NCBI RefSeq assembly: GCF_042654065.1
Contig: NZ_JBHSFP010000022.1
Coordinates: 92,791 to 156,790, forward strand
Length of the DNA stretch: 64,000 bases
Direction of reading: 5' to 3'
Source: Sphaerisporangium dianthi
GTDB taxonomy: Bacteria > Actinomycetota > Actinomycetes > Streptosporangiales > Streptosporangiaceae
Each line of letters begins with the position of its first letter. The stretch's first letter is position 1. This document shows positions 42,786 through 50,877 of this stretch, one piece after another. The position numbers and the translations under genes are program-made. Below the pieces are notes generated by a model. That model was not told where the DNA came from and searched no databases. It saw only the letters and a program-made list of their open reading frames with translations.

Positions 42786-43637
42786 ATGCCTGTTCGCCGC
42801 CAATCTCACCGCGACCCGGCCGCCGGCGTGACGTCACATGTGTGGCCGTCCGGCGGGCGCCACCTGTGGCCGTCCGGCGGAACGAGCGCGGTGCGATCGC
42901 ACGCACGGGGACACCTGGTGTACGCGGCCGCCGGCGTCCTGGCGGTCCACACCGAGCGCGGCACGTCGGTCGTCCCCGCCAACCGGGTCGCCTGGACCCC
43001 CGCCGGGTTCACGCACCACCACCGCGCCCACGGCGACACCGATATGCGCATCGTCTTTCTCGCACCGTCCCTCGCCCGGCTCTTACCAGAGCATCCCGCC
43101 GTGTTCCTGGCCTCCGGCCTCGCCCGCGAGGTCCTGCTCGCCCTGACCGGCCCCCGCGACCACGACGACGCCGCGCCCGGCTACGGCCGCTCCGCGCGCT
43201 CGCGCCTCCTTCGAGTCCTCGTCGACGAACTACGCGAAGCGCACGAACAGCCCCTGCACCTGCCGGAGCCACAGGACGACCGGCTGCGAGCCGTCGCCCG
43301 GATGCTGCACGAGAAGCCGGCGGACAACACCTCGCTGGCCGAACTCGGGAAGACGATCGGAGCCAGCCCCCGCACCCTCAGCCGGCTGTTCCGCGACGAG
43401 CTGGGCATGACCTTCTACGAATGGCGCACACAGCTACGCGTCTACCACGCGCTCGTGCTCCTCGCCGACGGCCACGACATCACCCGGACCGCCTACGCCT
43501 GCGGATGGGCCAACCCCAGCGGCTTCATCGCGGCGTTCACCGCCATCATCGGAACGACCCCGGGCCGCCACCGAACCGGCCACCAGACCACCGCCCGCGC
43601 ATCAAGTGCCGAGCCGGAGTGCGCGCGGCGCGCGTAG
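42786..43637 (+). CDS. AraC-family transcriptional regulator
   Basis: A 283-residue regulator. The N-terminal half is a cupin-like sensing domain (RGHLVYAAAGVLAVHTERGTSVVPANRVAWTPAG, with HHHRAHGDTDMRI). The C-terminal HTH pair (about 170-265) has DNTSLAELGKTIGASPRTLSRLFRDELGMTFYEWRTQLRV and GWANPSGFIAAFTAIIGTTPGRHR. ATG 42786 is chosen. It is divergent from the hydrolase and ends 21 bp from the convergent glycosyltransferase gene. Confidence 0.88.
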   Translation: MPVRRQSHRDPAAGVTSHVWPSGGRHLWPSGGTSAVRSHARGHLVYAAAGVLAVHTERGTSVVPANRVAWTPAGFTHHHRAHGDTDMRIVFLAPSLARLLPEHPAVFLASGLAREVLLALTGPRDHDDAAPGYGRSARSRLLRVLVDELREAHEQPLHLPEPQDDRLRAVARMLHEKPADNTSLAELGKTIGASPRTLSRLFRDELGMTFYEWRTQLRVYHALVLLADGHDITRTAYACGWANPSGFIAAFTAIIGTTPGRHRTGHQTTARASSAEPECARRA

Positions 43638-43658
43638 GCGAGGACCTTGCCCGGATCG

Positions 43659-45695
43659 TCAGATCAGGGCCAGGGAATCGGGGTGGACGTAGCCTTCGAA
43701 GTGGGCGGAGACGAGGAGGCGGCCTTCGGTGGAGGGGCGGCGGCAGACGTAGGAGTAGCGGTCGGCCGAGTAGACGCGGACGCCGTCGGTGCGGCACTGG
43801 CGCATCAGGACCTCGTCCCACTCCTCCGACATGTCCGCGATGCCGAGTTCGACGAGCGCGGGGCGGCGGGCGAGCAGCGTCGCGCCCGCGAGTTCGGGGA
43901 GGAAGCGGTGCTCGGCTCCGGGCTGGCGCAGGAGCGTGGCGCCGGTGTCGGTGATGTGGGCGTAGAACGAGGCCTTGCCGACGATCTCGGCGTCCACGGC
44001 GGCGAAGTACCGCGCCAGGTCGGCCAGATAGTGCTCGCCGTACAGGTCGCGGGGGTCCAGGACGGCCACGAGGTCGCCGTCGGCCAGGCGCAGAGCCCGG
44101 TCGAGGGCGGCGCCGCGGGTCATGGGCGTCCCGGCCTCGCGGACGACCAGGTCCTCGAACCCCGCGGAGCCGAATGTCCCTGGCCAGGGTGCGTCGCGGC
44201 GGGCGCCCGGCAGGCGGTCGCGTACCGCCTTCTCGACGGTGGCGGGGTCGAGGCCGTCGGTCACGATGACGAGCTGGCCGGGGAGGCGGACCTGGCGTTC
44301 CAGCTGGGCGAGCAGGTGGTCGAGTGCGGCGGGGCCTGACACGGCGGCGACGGCGGTGACGGTCGCGGAGTTGCGCACCGACGCGAGCTCGGCGGCGTCC
44401 AGTACCGGATCGAGCAGCGGGGTCACCGGCACGGTGGACCGCCAGGCCAGGTGGGCCTCGGTGGCGCATTCGGCCCCGGCGGCGAGGTAGTCGCGGACCG
44501 AGTCGAGCGCCCGCGGCACGGACGCCTGGTCGACGGGGGCCGTGAGCTGCATGATCGGCGTGCCGCAGGCGGAGATCTCCTCGATGGTCCGCGCGTCGGC
44601 GTCGGGGCCGGCGAGCACCATCGAGACGGCGCGGTAGGCCGTCAGCAGGTCGTCGTAGGTGGCCTTGCCGGTGACCAGCGGCCGCCAGCCGGCGTCCGGC
44701 GGCGGATCGCCGAGGACGGCCGTGCCGAGCAGGCCCACGCCGTCACGCTCGCCGGCCGCGGGGATCTGGTTGTGGACGCGCGGCTGCACGGCGTGCGGCA
44801 GGACGCCTACGCGGTCGTGCCGGAGCGCGGCCCGCCACTCGCGCGCCCTGGCCTCGGAGGTGGCGAGCACGCGGTCGAACAGGGAGGCCATGGGCACGGC
44901 CGTCGAGAGCGGGCCGCCGGAGTGCCAGAAGATCGTGCGGATGCCCCTGCGCGAGCATTCCTCGACGAGGTCGCGCAACCCGCGGGTGCGGCCTGCCAGC
45001 TCCTCCAGCCACCGCCCGCCGTTGCCCTGGCGCGGGCCGGGCTGGACGGACTCGACGAACAGCAGGTGCGGCCGGTGCTGGTCGAGCATGGCCTGCCAGT
45101 TGTCGGGGCCGAAGTTGGTGACCTGGCGCCATTCGTACCGGAACAGGGCCTCGGACTGCCGGTCGACGATGGCGGCTACGGTCAGGTACGGCCGGGTCAG
45201 CGGGCCCTTGGGGACGACGAAGCCCTCGGCCATGGGCGTGGAGACCTCGGGGCCCGCCGTCCGGGGCGCGAGGGGCGCCACCGGCGTGGCCTCGACGGCA
45301 GGCGGGGTGGGGGCGAAGTCGGACCGCTTGGGCGCGGGGCGCTTGCTGATGGGGTCGCGGAGGGTCCGGGCGACCTGGCCGGGGTTTTTGGTGTGGATGG
45401 CGTCGCCGAGCTTGGACCACCGGCTGGCCTGCACCGATTCCAGGCGCCACTGGGCGGCCTCGGTCTGGTAGCGCTGCTCCGCGAGGTTCTTGGCGAGCTG
45501 GGCGACCTGCTTCTCGGCGGTCCTCAGCCTGGCCTCGGCCTCCCGCAGGCGGGTCAGGGCCTCGGCCTCGGAGACGGCCGCGCGCGCGAGCCGCTCCTGG
45601 TAGTCGGCCAGCAGCCGGGTGAGCTCGGCCGCGCCCGAAGCCGCCGCCACGGCCGCTTCGAGGGCCCGGCGGGTGCCGTCCAACTCTTCACTCAT
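43659..45695 (-). CDS. Coiled-coil, CgeB-like plus GT2-like glycosyltransferase
   Basis: A 678-residue protein: residues 1-100 are a coiled coil (RLARAAVSEAEALTRLREAEARL, then QVAQLAKNLAEQR), a Pro/Ala linker follows, and residues about 150-400 resemble CgeB/DUF3880 glycosyltransferases (LRDLVEECSRRGIRTIFWHSGGP, FDRVLATSEARAREWRAAL, EISACGTPIMQL). The last 280 residues have a GT2-like fold (LPGQLVIVTDGLD, LADGDLVAVLDPRDLYGEHYLADL). ATG 45695 is the start; no strong ribosome site. It is divergent from the AsnB-like gene and is likely a cell-surface glycan enzyme. Acceptor unknown. Confidence 0.75.
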   Translation of the reverse strand: MSEELDGTRRALEAAVAAASGAAELTRLLADYQERLARAAVSEAEALTRLREAEARLRTAEKQVAQLAKNLAEQRYQTEAAQWRLESVQASRWSKLGDAIHTKNPGQVARTLRDPISKRPAPKRSDFAPTPPAVEATPVAPLAPRTAGPEVSTPMAEGFVVPKGPLTRPYLTVAAIVDRQSEALFRYEWRQVTNFGPDNWQAMLDQHRPHLLFVESVQPGPRQGNGGRWLEELAGRTRGLRDLVEECSRRGIRTIFWHSGGPLSTAVPMASLFDRVLATSEARAREWRAALRHDRVGVLPHAVQPRVHNQIPAAGERDGVGLLGTAVLGDPPPDAGWRPLVTGKATYDDLLTAYRAVSMVLAGPDADARTIEEISACGTPIMQLTAPVDQASVPRALDSVRDYLAAGAECATEAHLAWRSTVPVTPLLDPVLDAAELASVRNSATVTAVAAVSGPAALDHLLAQLERQVRLPGQLVIVTDGLDPATVEKAVRDRLPGARRDAPWPGTFGSAGFEDLVVREAGTPMTRGAALDRALRLADGDLVAVLDPRDLYGEHYLADLARYFAAVDAEIVGKASFYAHITDTGATLLRQPGAEHRFLPELAGATLLARRPALVELGIADMSEEWDEVLMRQCRTDGVRVYSADRYSYVCRRPSTEGRLLVSAHFEGYVHPDSLALI

Positions 45696-45809
45696 GCCAT
45701 CACCGTGTCCCCAGACGTCGAGCAAGAATAATCGCAGATCCGGCCCGACCATCTCGAACTGCCACAAGTCCGTACACTCGGCAGGTATTCGCTGAGGGGA
45801 GGCGTCACA

Positions 45810-47615
45810 GTGCGCAACGGGAAGTGGCCGGATCACGCGGCGCGGCCGTACGTCTGCGGAGCCATCGGCGCCTACGACCCCGCGCGCCTTGAGGCGCTCA
45901 GCGGGGCGGGCCCCGCCGTGCGGGAGGTGCACCGGACGCCCGGCGCGGCCCTGCTCAGCTCCGCGCCGCTGGCCCCCTACGCCGTCTCGCCCGGTTCGGG
46001 CGCCCCTCCCGTTCCTTCGACCGGCTCCGGGGACGGCGCCTTCTCCGCGGGCTCCCCGGCGGCCGGCGCGCCCGCCTCCGCCACGGCCGGCCCGGGGTCC
46101 GGCCGTCCGCCTTCGGGCGGCGCGCGGTTCGCGTGGGCGGAAGGGCGGCCGTCGCAGGCCCTGCCGTGGTGGGCGGTGGCCGAGACGTGGGAGACGCCCG
46201 GCCTGATCGACGAGCCGGACACGGTGACCCTGCACACCGGCGCCTTCGGGCTGATCGACGTGTACTACCTCGCCGAGACGGGCCCGGAGGGGGACGCCGT
46301 CTACTTCGCCGGCAACATCGAGCCGCTGCTGGCGCTGGCGCGCCGTCCGTACGAGGTGAACTGGGACGCCTGGGCGGCGATCTTCAAGCTGACCTACCCG
46401 CTGCTGGAGGACACCCCCTACCGGCAGGTCAAGCGGCTGCCCGGCGCGACCGCCCTGGTCTGGTCCCGTGCCGCGCGCAAGATCGGCGTGGACAGGCGGG
46501 CCCCCCGGTGGGTGCGCGAGGAGCCGTTCGACCGGGGTGTCACCGGCGGGGACATCGTCGCGCTGCTGCACGAGGCGCTGAAGCCGTTCGACGACCGGCC
46601 GCTGCTGGTGCCGGTGAGCGGCGGATACGACTCGCGGCTGCTCGCCTCGGTGGCGGTGGCGCGCAAGATGGACGTGGTGTCGTGGACGACGAGCCCGGAC
46701 GACGGCCTGGACAACGACATCGACTTCGCCCGGTACGTCACCCGCGAGCTGGGCATCCCGCACCGCATCGTCCCGCAGGACGCGGCCGCCTACCCCGACG
46801 AGGCGCGGTGGGCGGCGCGCAGGCTCGAATACCTGACCAGCCACCACGCCTGGTACTCCCCCTTCGCCCGCGAGGTGCACAAGGCCGGCCGGGCGGTCGT
46901 GGACGGGCTGGCGGGCGGTCCGCTCATGAAGAACTTCCTGATCACGGCCGACGCCGTAGGCGCGGGCACCTCCGCCGACCGGCGGGCCGCGCTGCTGGCG
47001 GCGCTGGCGACCGGTGAGCCTCACCTCCCGATGCTGTCGGACCGGGCGCTGGCCTTCGTCGACGAGCGGGTGGGCACGGCCTTCGACCAGGCGACGTCCA
47101 TGCTGCGCGGGCACCGCTCCGAGCTGCCGCTGAGTGTGCTGCACACCCGGACCGCACGAGGCATCGCCCGCTCCCCGGTGAACCTGGTCGGCCCGGAGGT
47201 CACCCCGGTCTTCCCGTTCCTGCACCCGGAGTTCTTCGACGCCGCCCTGTCGGTGCCGGTGGACCGCAAGGAGGGCGGGCGGTTCTACCGGGAGATCCTG
47301 CGGGCGGCCGGCCCGCGCATCGCCGCCCTGCCGTCGACCAACGGCGCGCTGCCGCACCGGCGGGTGCCGCTGCGCTCGAACGGCCCGGCCGCCCGCGAGT
47401 GGAACCACCGGATGCTGGTGAAGGCCGCGACCGTGCCCGGCCTGCTGTCGGAGCCGATGCTCGCGGTGGTGGCGGGCGGCCCGGACGCCCTGACGGCGTT
47501 CGCCTCGTGGAACTCGAGGTTTTGGCTCCGTGGATTGGTGCTTTTCGGTTCCTGGCTGACCGACTACGAGGACACGCTGGGCGACCTCACGCCCCCCTGG
47601 GCCGCGACCTTGTGA
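45810..47615 (+). CDS. Asparagine-synthase-like protein with N-terminal cysteine out of place
   Basis: A 601-residue protein. The C-terminal PP-loop synthetase domain has VPVSGGYDSRLLAS, the AMP-forming loop, and a normal helical domain. The N-terminal part resembles a glutaminase (VCGAIGAYD), but the Cys is at residue 16 behind 15 residues and is not preceded by a possible start codon, so it cannot be the usual N-terminal nucleophile unless processed. A Pro/Ser/Gly linker interrupts it (about 60-105). GTG 45810 follows GGGGAGG. Such proteins often amidate or form amide links on surface or secondary metabolites. Substrate unknown. Confidence 0.8.
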   Translation: MRNGKWPDHAARPYVCGAIGAYDPARLEALSGAGPAVREVHRTPGAALLSSAPLAPYAVSPGSGAPPVPSTGSGDGAFSAGSPAAGAPASATAGPGSGRPPSGGARFAWAEGRPSQALPWWAVAETWETPGLIDEPDTVTLHTGAFGLIDVYYLAETGPEGDAVYFAGNIEPLLALARRPYEVNWDAWAAIFKLTYPLLEDTPYRQVKRLPGATALVWSRAARKIGVDRRAPRWVREEPFDRGVTGGDIVALLHEALKPFDDRPLLVPVSGGYDSRLLASVAVARKMDVVSWTTSPDDGLDNDIDFARYVTRELGIPHRIVPQDAAAYPDEARWAARRLEYLTSHHAWYSPFAREVHKAGRAVVDGLAGGPLMKNFLITADAVGAGTSADRRAALLAALATGEPHLPMLSDRALAFVDERVGTAFDQATSMLRGHRSELPLSVLHTRTARGIARSPVNLVGPEVTPVFPFLHPEFFDAALSVPVDRKEGGRFYREILRAAGPRIAALPSTNGALPHRRVPLRSNGPAAREWNHRMLVKAATVPGLLSEPMLAVVAGGPDALTAFASWNSRFWLRGLVLFGSWLTDYEDTLGDLTPPWAATL

Positions 47616-47853
47616 AGCCGTTCACAGACACCGGCGAAATCCGTGTGCCATCAGCGGAGACACGGAGGGTGGTCACAGTATTACGCGAGCATTCACAGGG
47701 ATGCGCTCGATTACGCGTCCGGCACGCTGAGCGACCTCCACTGATCGTCTTCGGAGGTCCGCAATGGCCTGCTAGTCTTCCGCGAAACAGCGCCGAAACA
47801 CGCTGAGCACCGAGCCACCCCTTCGGTGCCGGCGTCGGGCGGGAGCCGCAGGG
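47616..47853. other. Intergenic region upstream of treS
   Basis: This 238-bp gap holds short direct repeats of ATTACGCG (47680-47725) and probably the treS promoter, but I cannot place a defensible -35/-10 pair. No gene seen. Confidence 0.35.
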
Positions 47854-49608
47854 ATGACGGCTCCGACGGCGCGAGCCCCTGTGTTGTACCGCCCTACTCC
47901 CTTGATGCGAGCGATACCTATGAGCGCTTCACCATGCCCGGAATCCGTTTCCGAGGACTTCATCTCATCAGACCCCCGGTGGTACAAGAGAGCCGTCTTC
48001 TACGAAATCCTGGTCCGCGGCTTCCGCGACTCCAACGGTGACGGCACCGGCGATCTGCGTGGTCTGATCGAGAAGCTCGACTATCTTCAGTGGCTCGGCG
48101 TCGACTGCCTGTGGTTGCTGCCGCTGTACGAGTCGCCGTTGCGCGACGGCGGCTACGACATCGCCGACTACATGAAGATCCTCCAGGAGTTCGGCGACCT
48201 GGCCGACTTCGTGGAACTGATCGAAGAGGCGCACAAGCGGGGCCTGCGGATCATCACCGACCTGGTGATGAACCACACCAGCGACAAGCACCCGTGGTTC
48301 CAGGCCTCCCGGCACGACCCCACCGGCCCCTACGGCGACTTCTACGTCTGGTCGGACGACCCGTCCCGCTACCCGGACGCGCCGATCATCTTCGTCGGGG
48401 CCGAGGAGTCCAACTGGACCTACGACCCGGTGCGCGGGCAGTACTACTGGCACCGGTTCTTCCACCACCAGCCGGACCTCAACTACGAGAACCCGGCGGT
48501 TCAGGACGCCATGCTGGAGGTCCTGCGGTTCTGGCTGGACCTCGGCATCGACGGGTTCCGCCTGGACGCGGTGCCCTACCTGTTCGAGCGCGAGGGCACC
48601 GCCTGCTCGGGCCTGCCCGAGACGCACGCCTACCTCAAGCGCGTCAGGGCCGAGGTCGACCGCCTGTACCCCGACCGGGTGCTGCTGGCCGAGGCCAACG
48701 GCTGGCCCGAGGACGTCGTGGAGTACTTCGGCGACCCGACCACCGGCGGCGACGAGTGCCACATGGCCTTCCACTTCCCGCTCATGCCGCGCATCTTCAT
48801 GGCGGTGCGCCGGGAGTCGCGCGAGCCGATCTCCGAGATCATGTCTCGCACCCCGAAGCTTCCCGAGAACGCCCAGTGGGGCATCTTCCTCCGCAACCAC
48901 GACGAGCTGACCCTCGAGACGGTCACCGAGGAAGAGCGCGACTACATGCACGCGGAGTACGCCAAGGACCCGCGCATGCGCGCCTACCTGGGCATCCGCC
49001 GCCGGCTGGCGCCGCTGCTGGAGAACGACCGCGACCAGATCGAGCTGTTCACCGCTCTGCTGCTGTCCATGCCCGGCTCGCCCGTCATGTACTACGGGGA
49101 CGAGATCGGCATGGGCGACAACATCTGGCTGGAGGACCGCGACGCCGTCCGCACGCCGATGCAGTGGAGCCCCGATCGCAACGCCGGTTTCTCCAGCGGC
49201 GACCCCGGACGGCTGTACCTGCCGGCCGTCATGGACCCGATCTACGGTTACCAGGCCGTCAACGTCGAGGCCCAGACGAAGAGCGGCTCGTCGCTGCTGC
49301 ACTTCACCAGGAAGATGCTGGAGGTGCGGCGGCAGCACCCGGTGTTCGGCACCGGCGCCTACACCGAGCTGTGGTCGCCGAACTACAGCGTGCTGGCCTT
49401 CGTCCGCGAGGAGGGCGACGACCGCATGCTGTGCGTCAACAACCTCTCCAAGCACCCGCAGCCGGTCGAGCTCGACCTGCGGCGGTTCGCGGGCATGACC
49501 CCCGTCGAGTGCCGGGGCGGGGTGGGCTTCCCGGTCATCGGCGACCTGCCCTACCTGCTCACGCTGCCCGGTCACGGCTTCTACTGGTTCTCCCTCAACC
49601 GCCCCTGA
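47854..49608 (+). CDS. treS: Trehalose synthase (maltose alpha-D-glucosyltransferase)
   Basis: A GH13 isomerase that converts maltose to trehalose. It starts with DPRWYKRAVFYEILVRGFRDSNGDGTGDL and has the four GH13 regions: DLVMNHTS, GFRLDAVPY (nucleophile Asp), LLAEANGWPE (acid/base Glu) and FLRNHDELTL (third Asp). The C-terminal beta domain is present, and the 584-residue length is normal for TreS without a maltokinase fusion. ATG 47854 has GGGAG 8 nt upstream; an ATG at 47920 is also possible and would give a more typical start. No glgE or maltokinase gene lies nearby. Confidence 0.93.
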   Translation: MTAPTARAPVLYRPTPLMRAIPMSASPCPESVSEDFISSDPRWYKRAVFYEILVRGFRDSNGDGTGDLRGLIEKLDYLQWLGVDCLWLLPLYESPLRDGGYDIADYMKILQEFGDLADFVELIEEAHKRGLRIITDLVMNHTSDKHPWFQASRHDPTGPYGDFYVWSDDPSRYPDAPIIFVGAEESNWTYDPVRGQYYWHRFFHHQPDLNYENPAVQDAMLEVLRFWLDLGIDGFRLDAVPYLFEREGTACSGLPETHAYLKRVRAEVDRLYPDRVLLAEANGWPEDVVEYFGDPTTGGDECHMAFHFPLMPRIFMAVRRESREPISEIMSRTPKLPENAQWGIFLRNHDELTLETVTEEERDYMHAEYAKDPRMRAYLGIRRRLAPLLENDRDQIELFTALLLSMPGSPVMYYGDEIGMGDNIWLEDRDAVRTPMQWSPDRNAGFSSGDPGRLYLPAVMDPIYGYQAVNVEAQTKSGSSLLHFTRKMLEVRRQHPVFGTGAYTELWSPNYSVLAFVREEGDDRMLCVNNLSKHPQPVELDLRRFAGMTPVECRGGVGFPVIGDLPYLLTLPGHGFYWFSLNRP

Positions 49609-49710
49609 GAGCGCCGGCGGCACTTCCCGTTCCCGGTGGCCGCGGCCGCCGGGAACACCGCATAGATCGCCCCCCGGGCCGGGACGCGGCGGGTCACGGC
49701 TCGCGGCTCG

Positions 49711-49875
49711 CGGGTCACGGCCTGCGGGTCACCGGCTCGCGGCCTGCGGGCCACGGCTCACGGCCCGCGGGTCACGGCCTGCGGGTCACCGGCTCGCGGC
49801 CTGCGGGCCACGGCTCACGGCCCGCGGGTCACGGCTCGCAGGTCAGGGCCTGCGGGTCAGGGCCTGCGGGTCAGG
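49711..49875. repeat. 57-bp tandem repeat between convergent genes
   Basis: CGGGTCACGGCCTGCGGGTC starts at 49711 and 49768, and the third unit at 49825 is divergent: an exact 57-bp period. Each unit is itself made of 11-12-bp CGGGTCACGG/CCTGCGGG pieces. It fills the 262-bp gap between treS and the convergent DUF574 methyltransferase. It could act as a bidirectional terminator-like element, or be a simple expansion. Confidence 0.8.
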
Positions 49876-50734
49876 GCTTGCGGGCGACGGCGCCGGAGAA
49901 GGTGTAGTAGGTGGCCGAGCGCTCCCAGGACTCCCCGGGCTCGGGGCGCCAGTCCGCGAGCGGCACCAGGCCGGGCTCCAGCAGTTCGAAGTCCCCGACG
50001 AAGCGCATGAGCTCCTCGCGGGTACGCCACCTGCCGGTGCCGAGGTGCTCGTTGAAGACCTTCTCCATGGTCTCGGCCTGCTTGGACGATTCGGGATGCT
50101 CGTCCTGCGCGTCGAAGAAGTTCGCCATGGCGAGGAAACTGCCCGGCGCGAGCGGTTCGCGCAGCCGGTCGGCGATGCCCCACGGGTCCTCGTCGTCGTG
50201 CAGGTGGTGCAGGATGCTGAACATCAGCAGGCCGACCGGCTCGCTGAAGTCGATGAACCTCCGCAGCGTGGCGTTGGCGTAGATCGCCTCGGGGTCGCGG
50301 ATGTCGGCCTGGATGACGGTGGTGGTGTCGTTGGTCGCCAGCAGCGCCCGGCCGTGCGTGAGGACGATCGGGTCGTTGTCCACGTAGACCACGCGCGCGG
50401 ACGGGTCGACCCGCTGGGCGACCTCGTGCACATTGCCCTGAGTGGGCAGGCCGGACCCGAGGTCGATGAACTGGCGGATGCCCTCCTCGGCGGCCAGGTG
50501 GTGCACGACCCGCTGCAGGAAGCGCCGGCTGGCCCTGCCGGCTTCCTTGGCGTCGGGGACGATGCGCAGGGTCATCTCGCCGATCTCCCGGTCCACGGCG
50601 AAGTTGTCCTTGCCGTCCAGGAAGAAGTCATAGACGCGGGCGATGCTCGGCTTGGTGATGTCTATCTCGGGCGGCGGACCGGCGCCGTCGTTCTTGGTCC
50701 AGTTCCAGTCTTCGCCGCGGTCAGACACGCCCAT
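49871..50734 (-). CDS. DUF574/PF04672 SAM-dependent methyltransferase
   Basis: A 287-residue member of the actinobacterial DUF574 S-adenosyl methyltransferases: N-terminal ITKPSIARVYDFFLDGKDNFAVDRE, SAM motif QFIDLGSGLPTQGNVHE, acidic loop VVYVDNDPIVLTHGR, and motifs FSEPVGLLMFSILHHL and FVGDFELLEPGLV. Such genes are abundant in Streptosporangiales and Streptomyces, usually of unknown function. ATG 50734 is the start (a GTG follows two codons on). It sits alone between treS and the ABC exporter. Confidence 0.88.
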   Translation of the reverse strand: MGVSDRGEDWNWTKNDGAGPPPEIDITKPSIARVYDFFLDGKDNFAVDREIGEMTLRIVPDAKEAGRASRRFLQRVVHHLAAEEGIRQFIDLGSGLPTQGNVHEVAQRVDPSARVVYVDNDPIVLTHGRALLATNDTTTVIQADIRDPEAIYANATLRRFIDFSEPVGLLMFSILHHLHDDEDPWGIADRLREPLAPGSFLAMANFFDAQDEHPESSKQAETMEKVFNEHLGTGRWRTREELMRFVGDFELLEPGLVPLADWRPEPGESWERSATYYTFSGAVARKP

Positions 50735-50877
50735 CCCACCCTGCTTCCGTCGACCCGCCTGTTCACACCGGGATCCCGGCACATGCTAGCCCGTACACAC
50801 CGGACTCATCCGGAGATCGCTCACTTAGCCTCTGGTATCGACACGAACGTAATAAAGGGACGACGACGGGACATGCT

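Noticed and set aside
43659..47408. 1249-residue minus-strand frame joining the CgeB-like gene and upstream sequence
   Set aside because: The true gene starts at 45695; the extension runs through the AsnB-like gene on the other strand.
49711..49875. CRISPR array
   Set aside because: Units are contiguous with no unique spacers, and no cas genes are near.
48090..49907. 605-residue plus-strand frame over treS
   Set aside because: Shifted-frame shadow of treS running into the 57-bp repeats.
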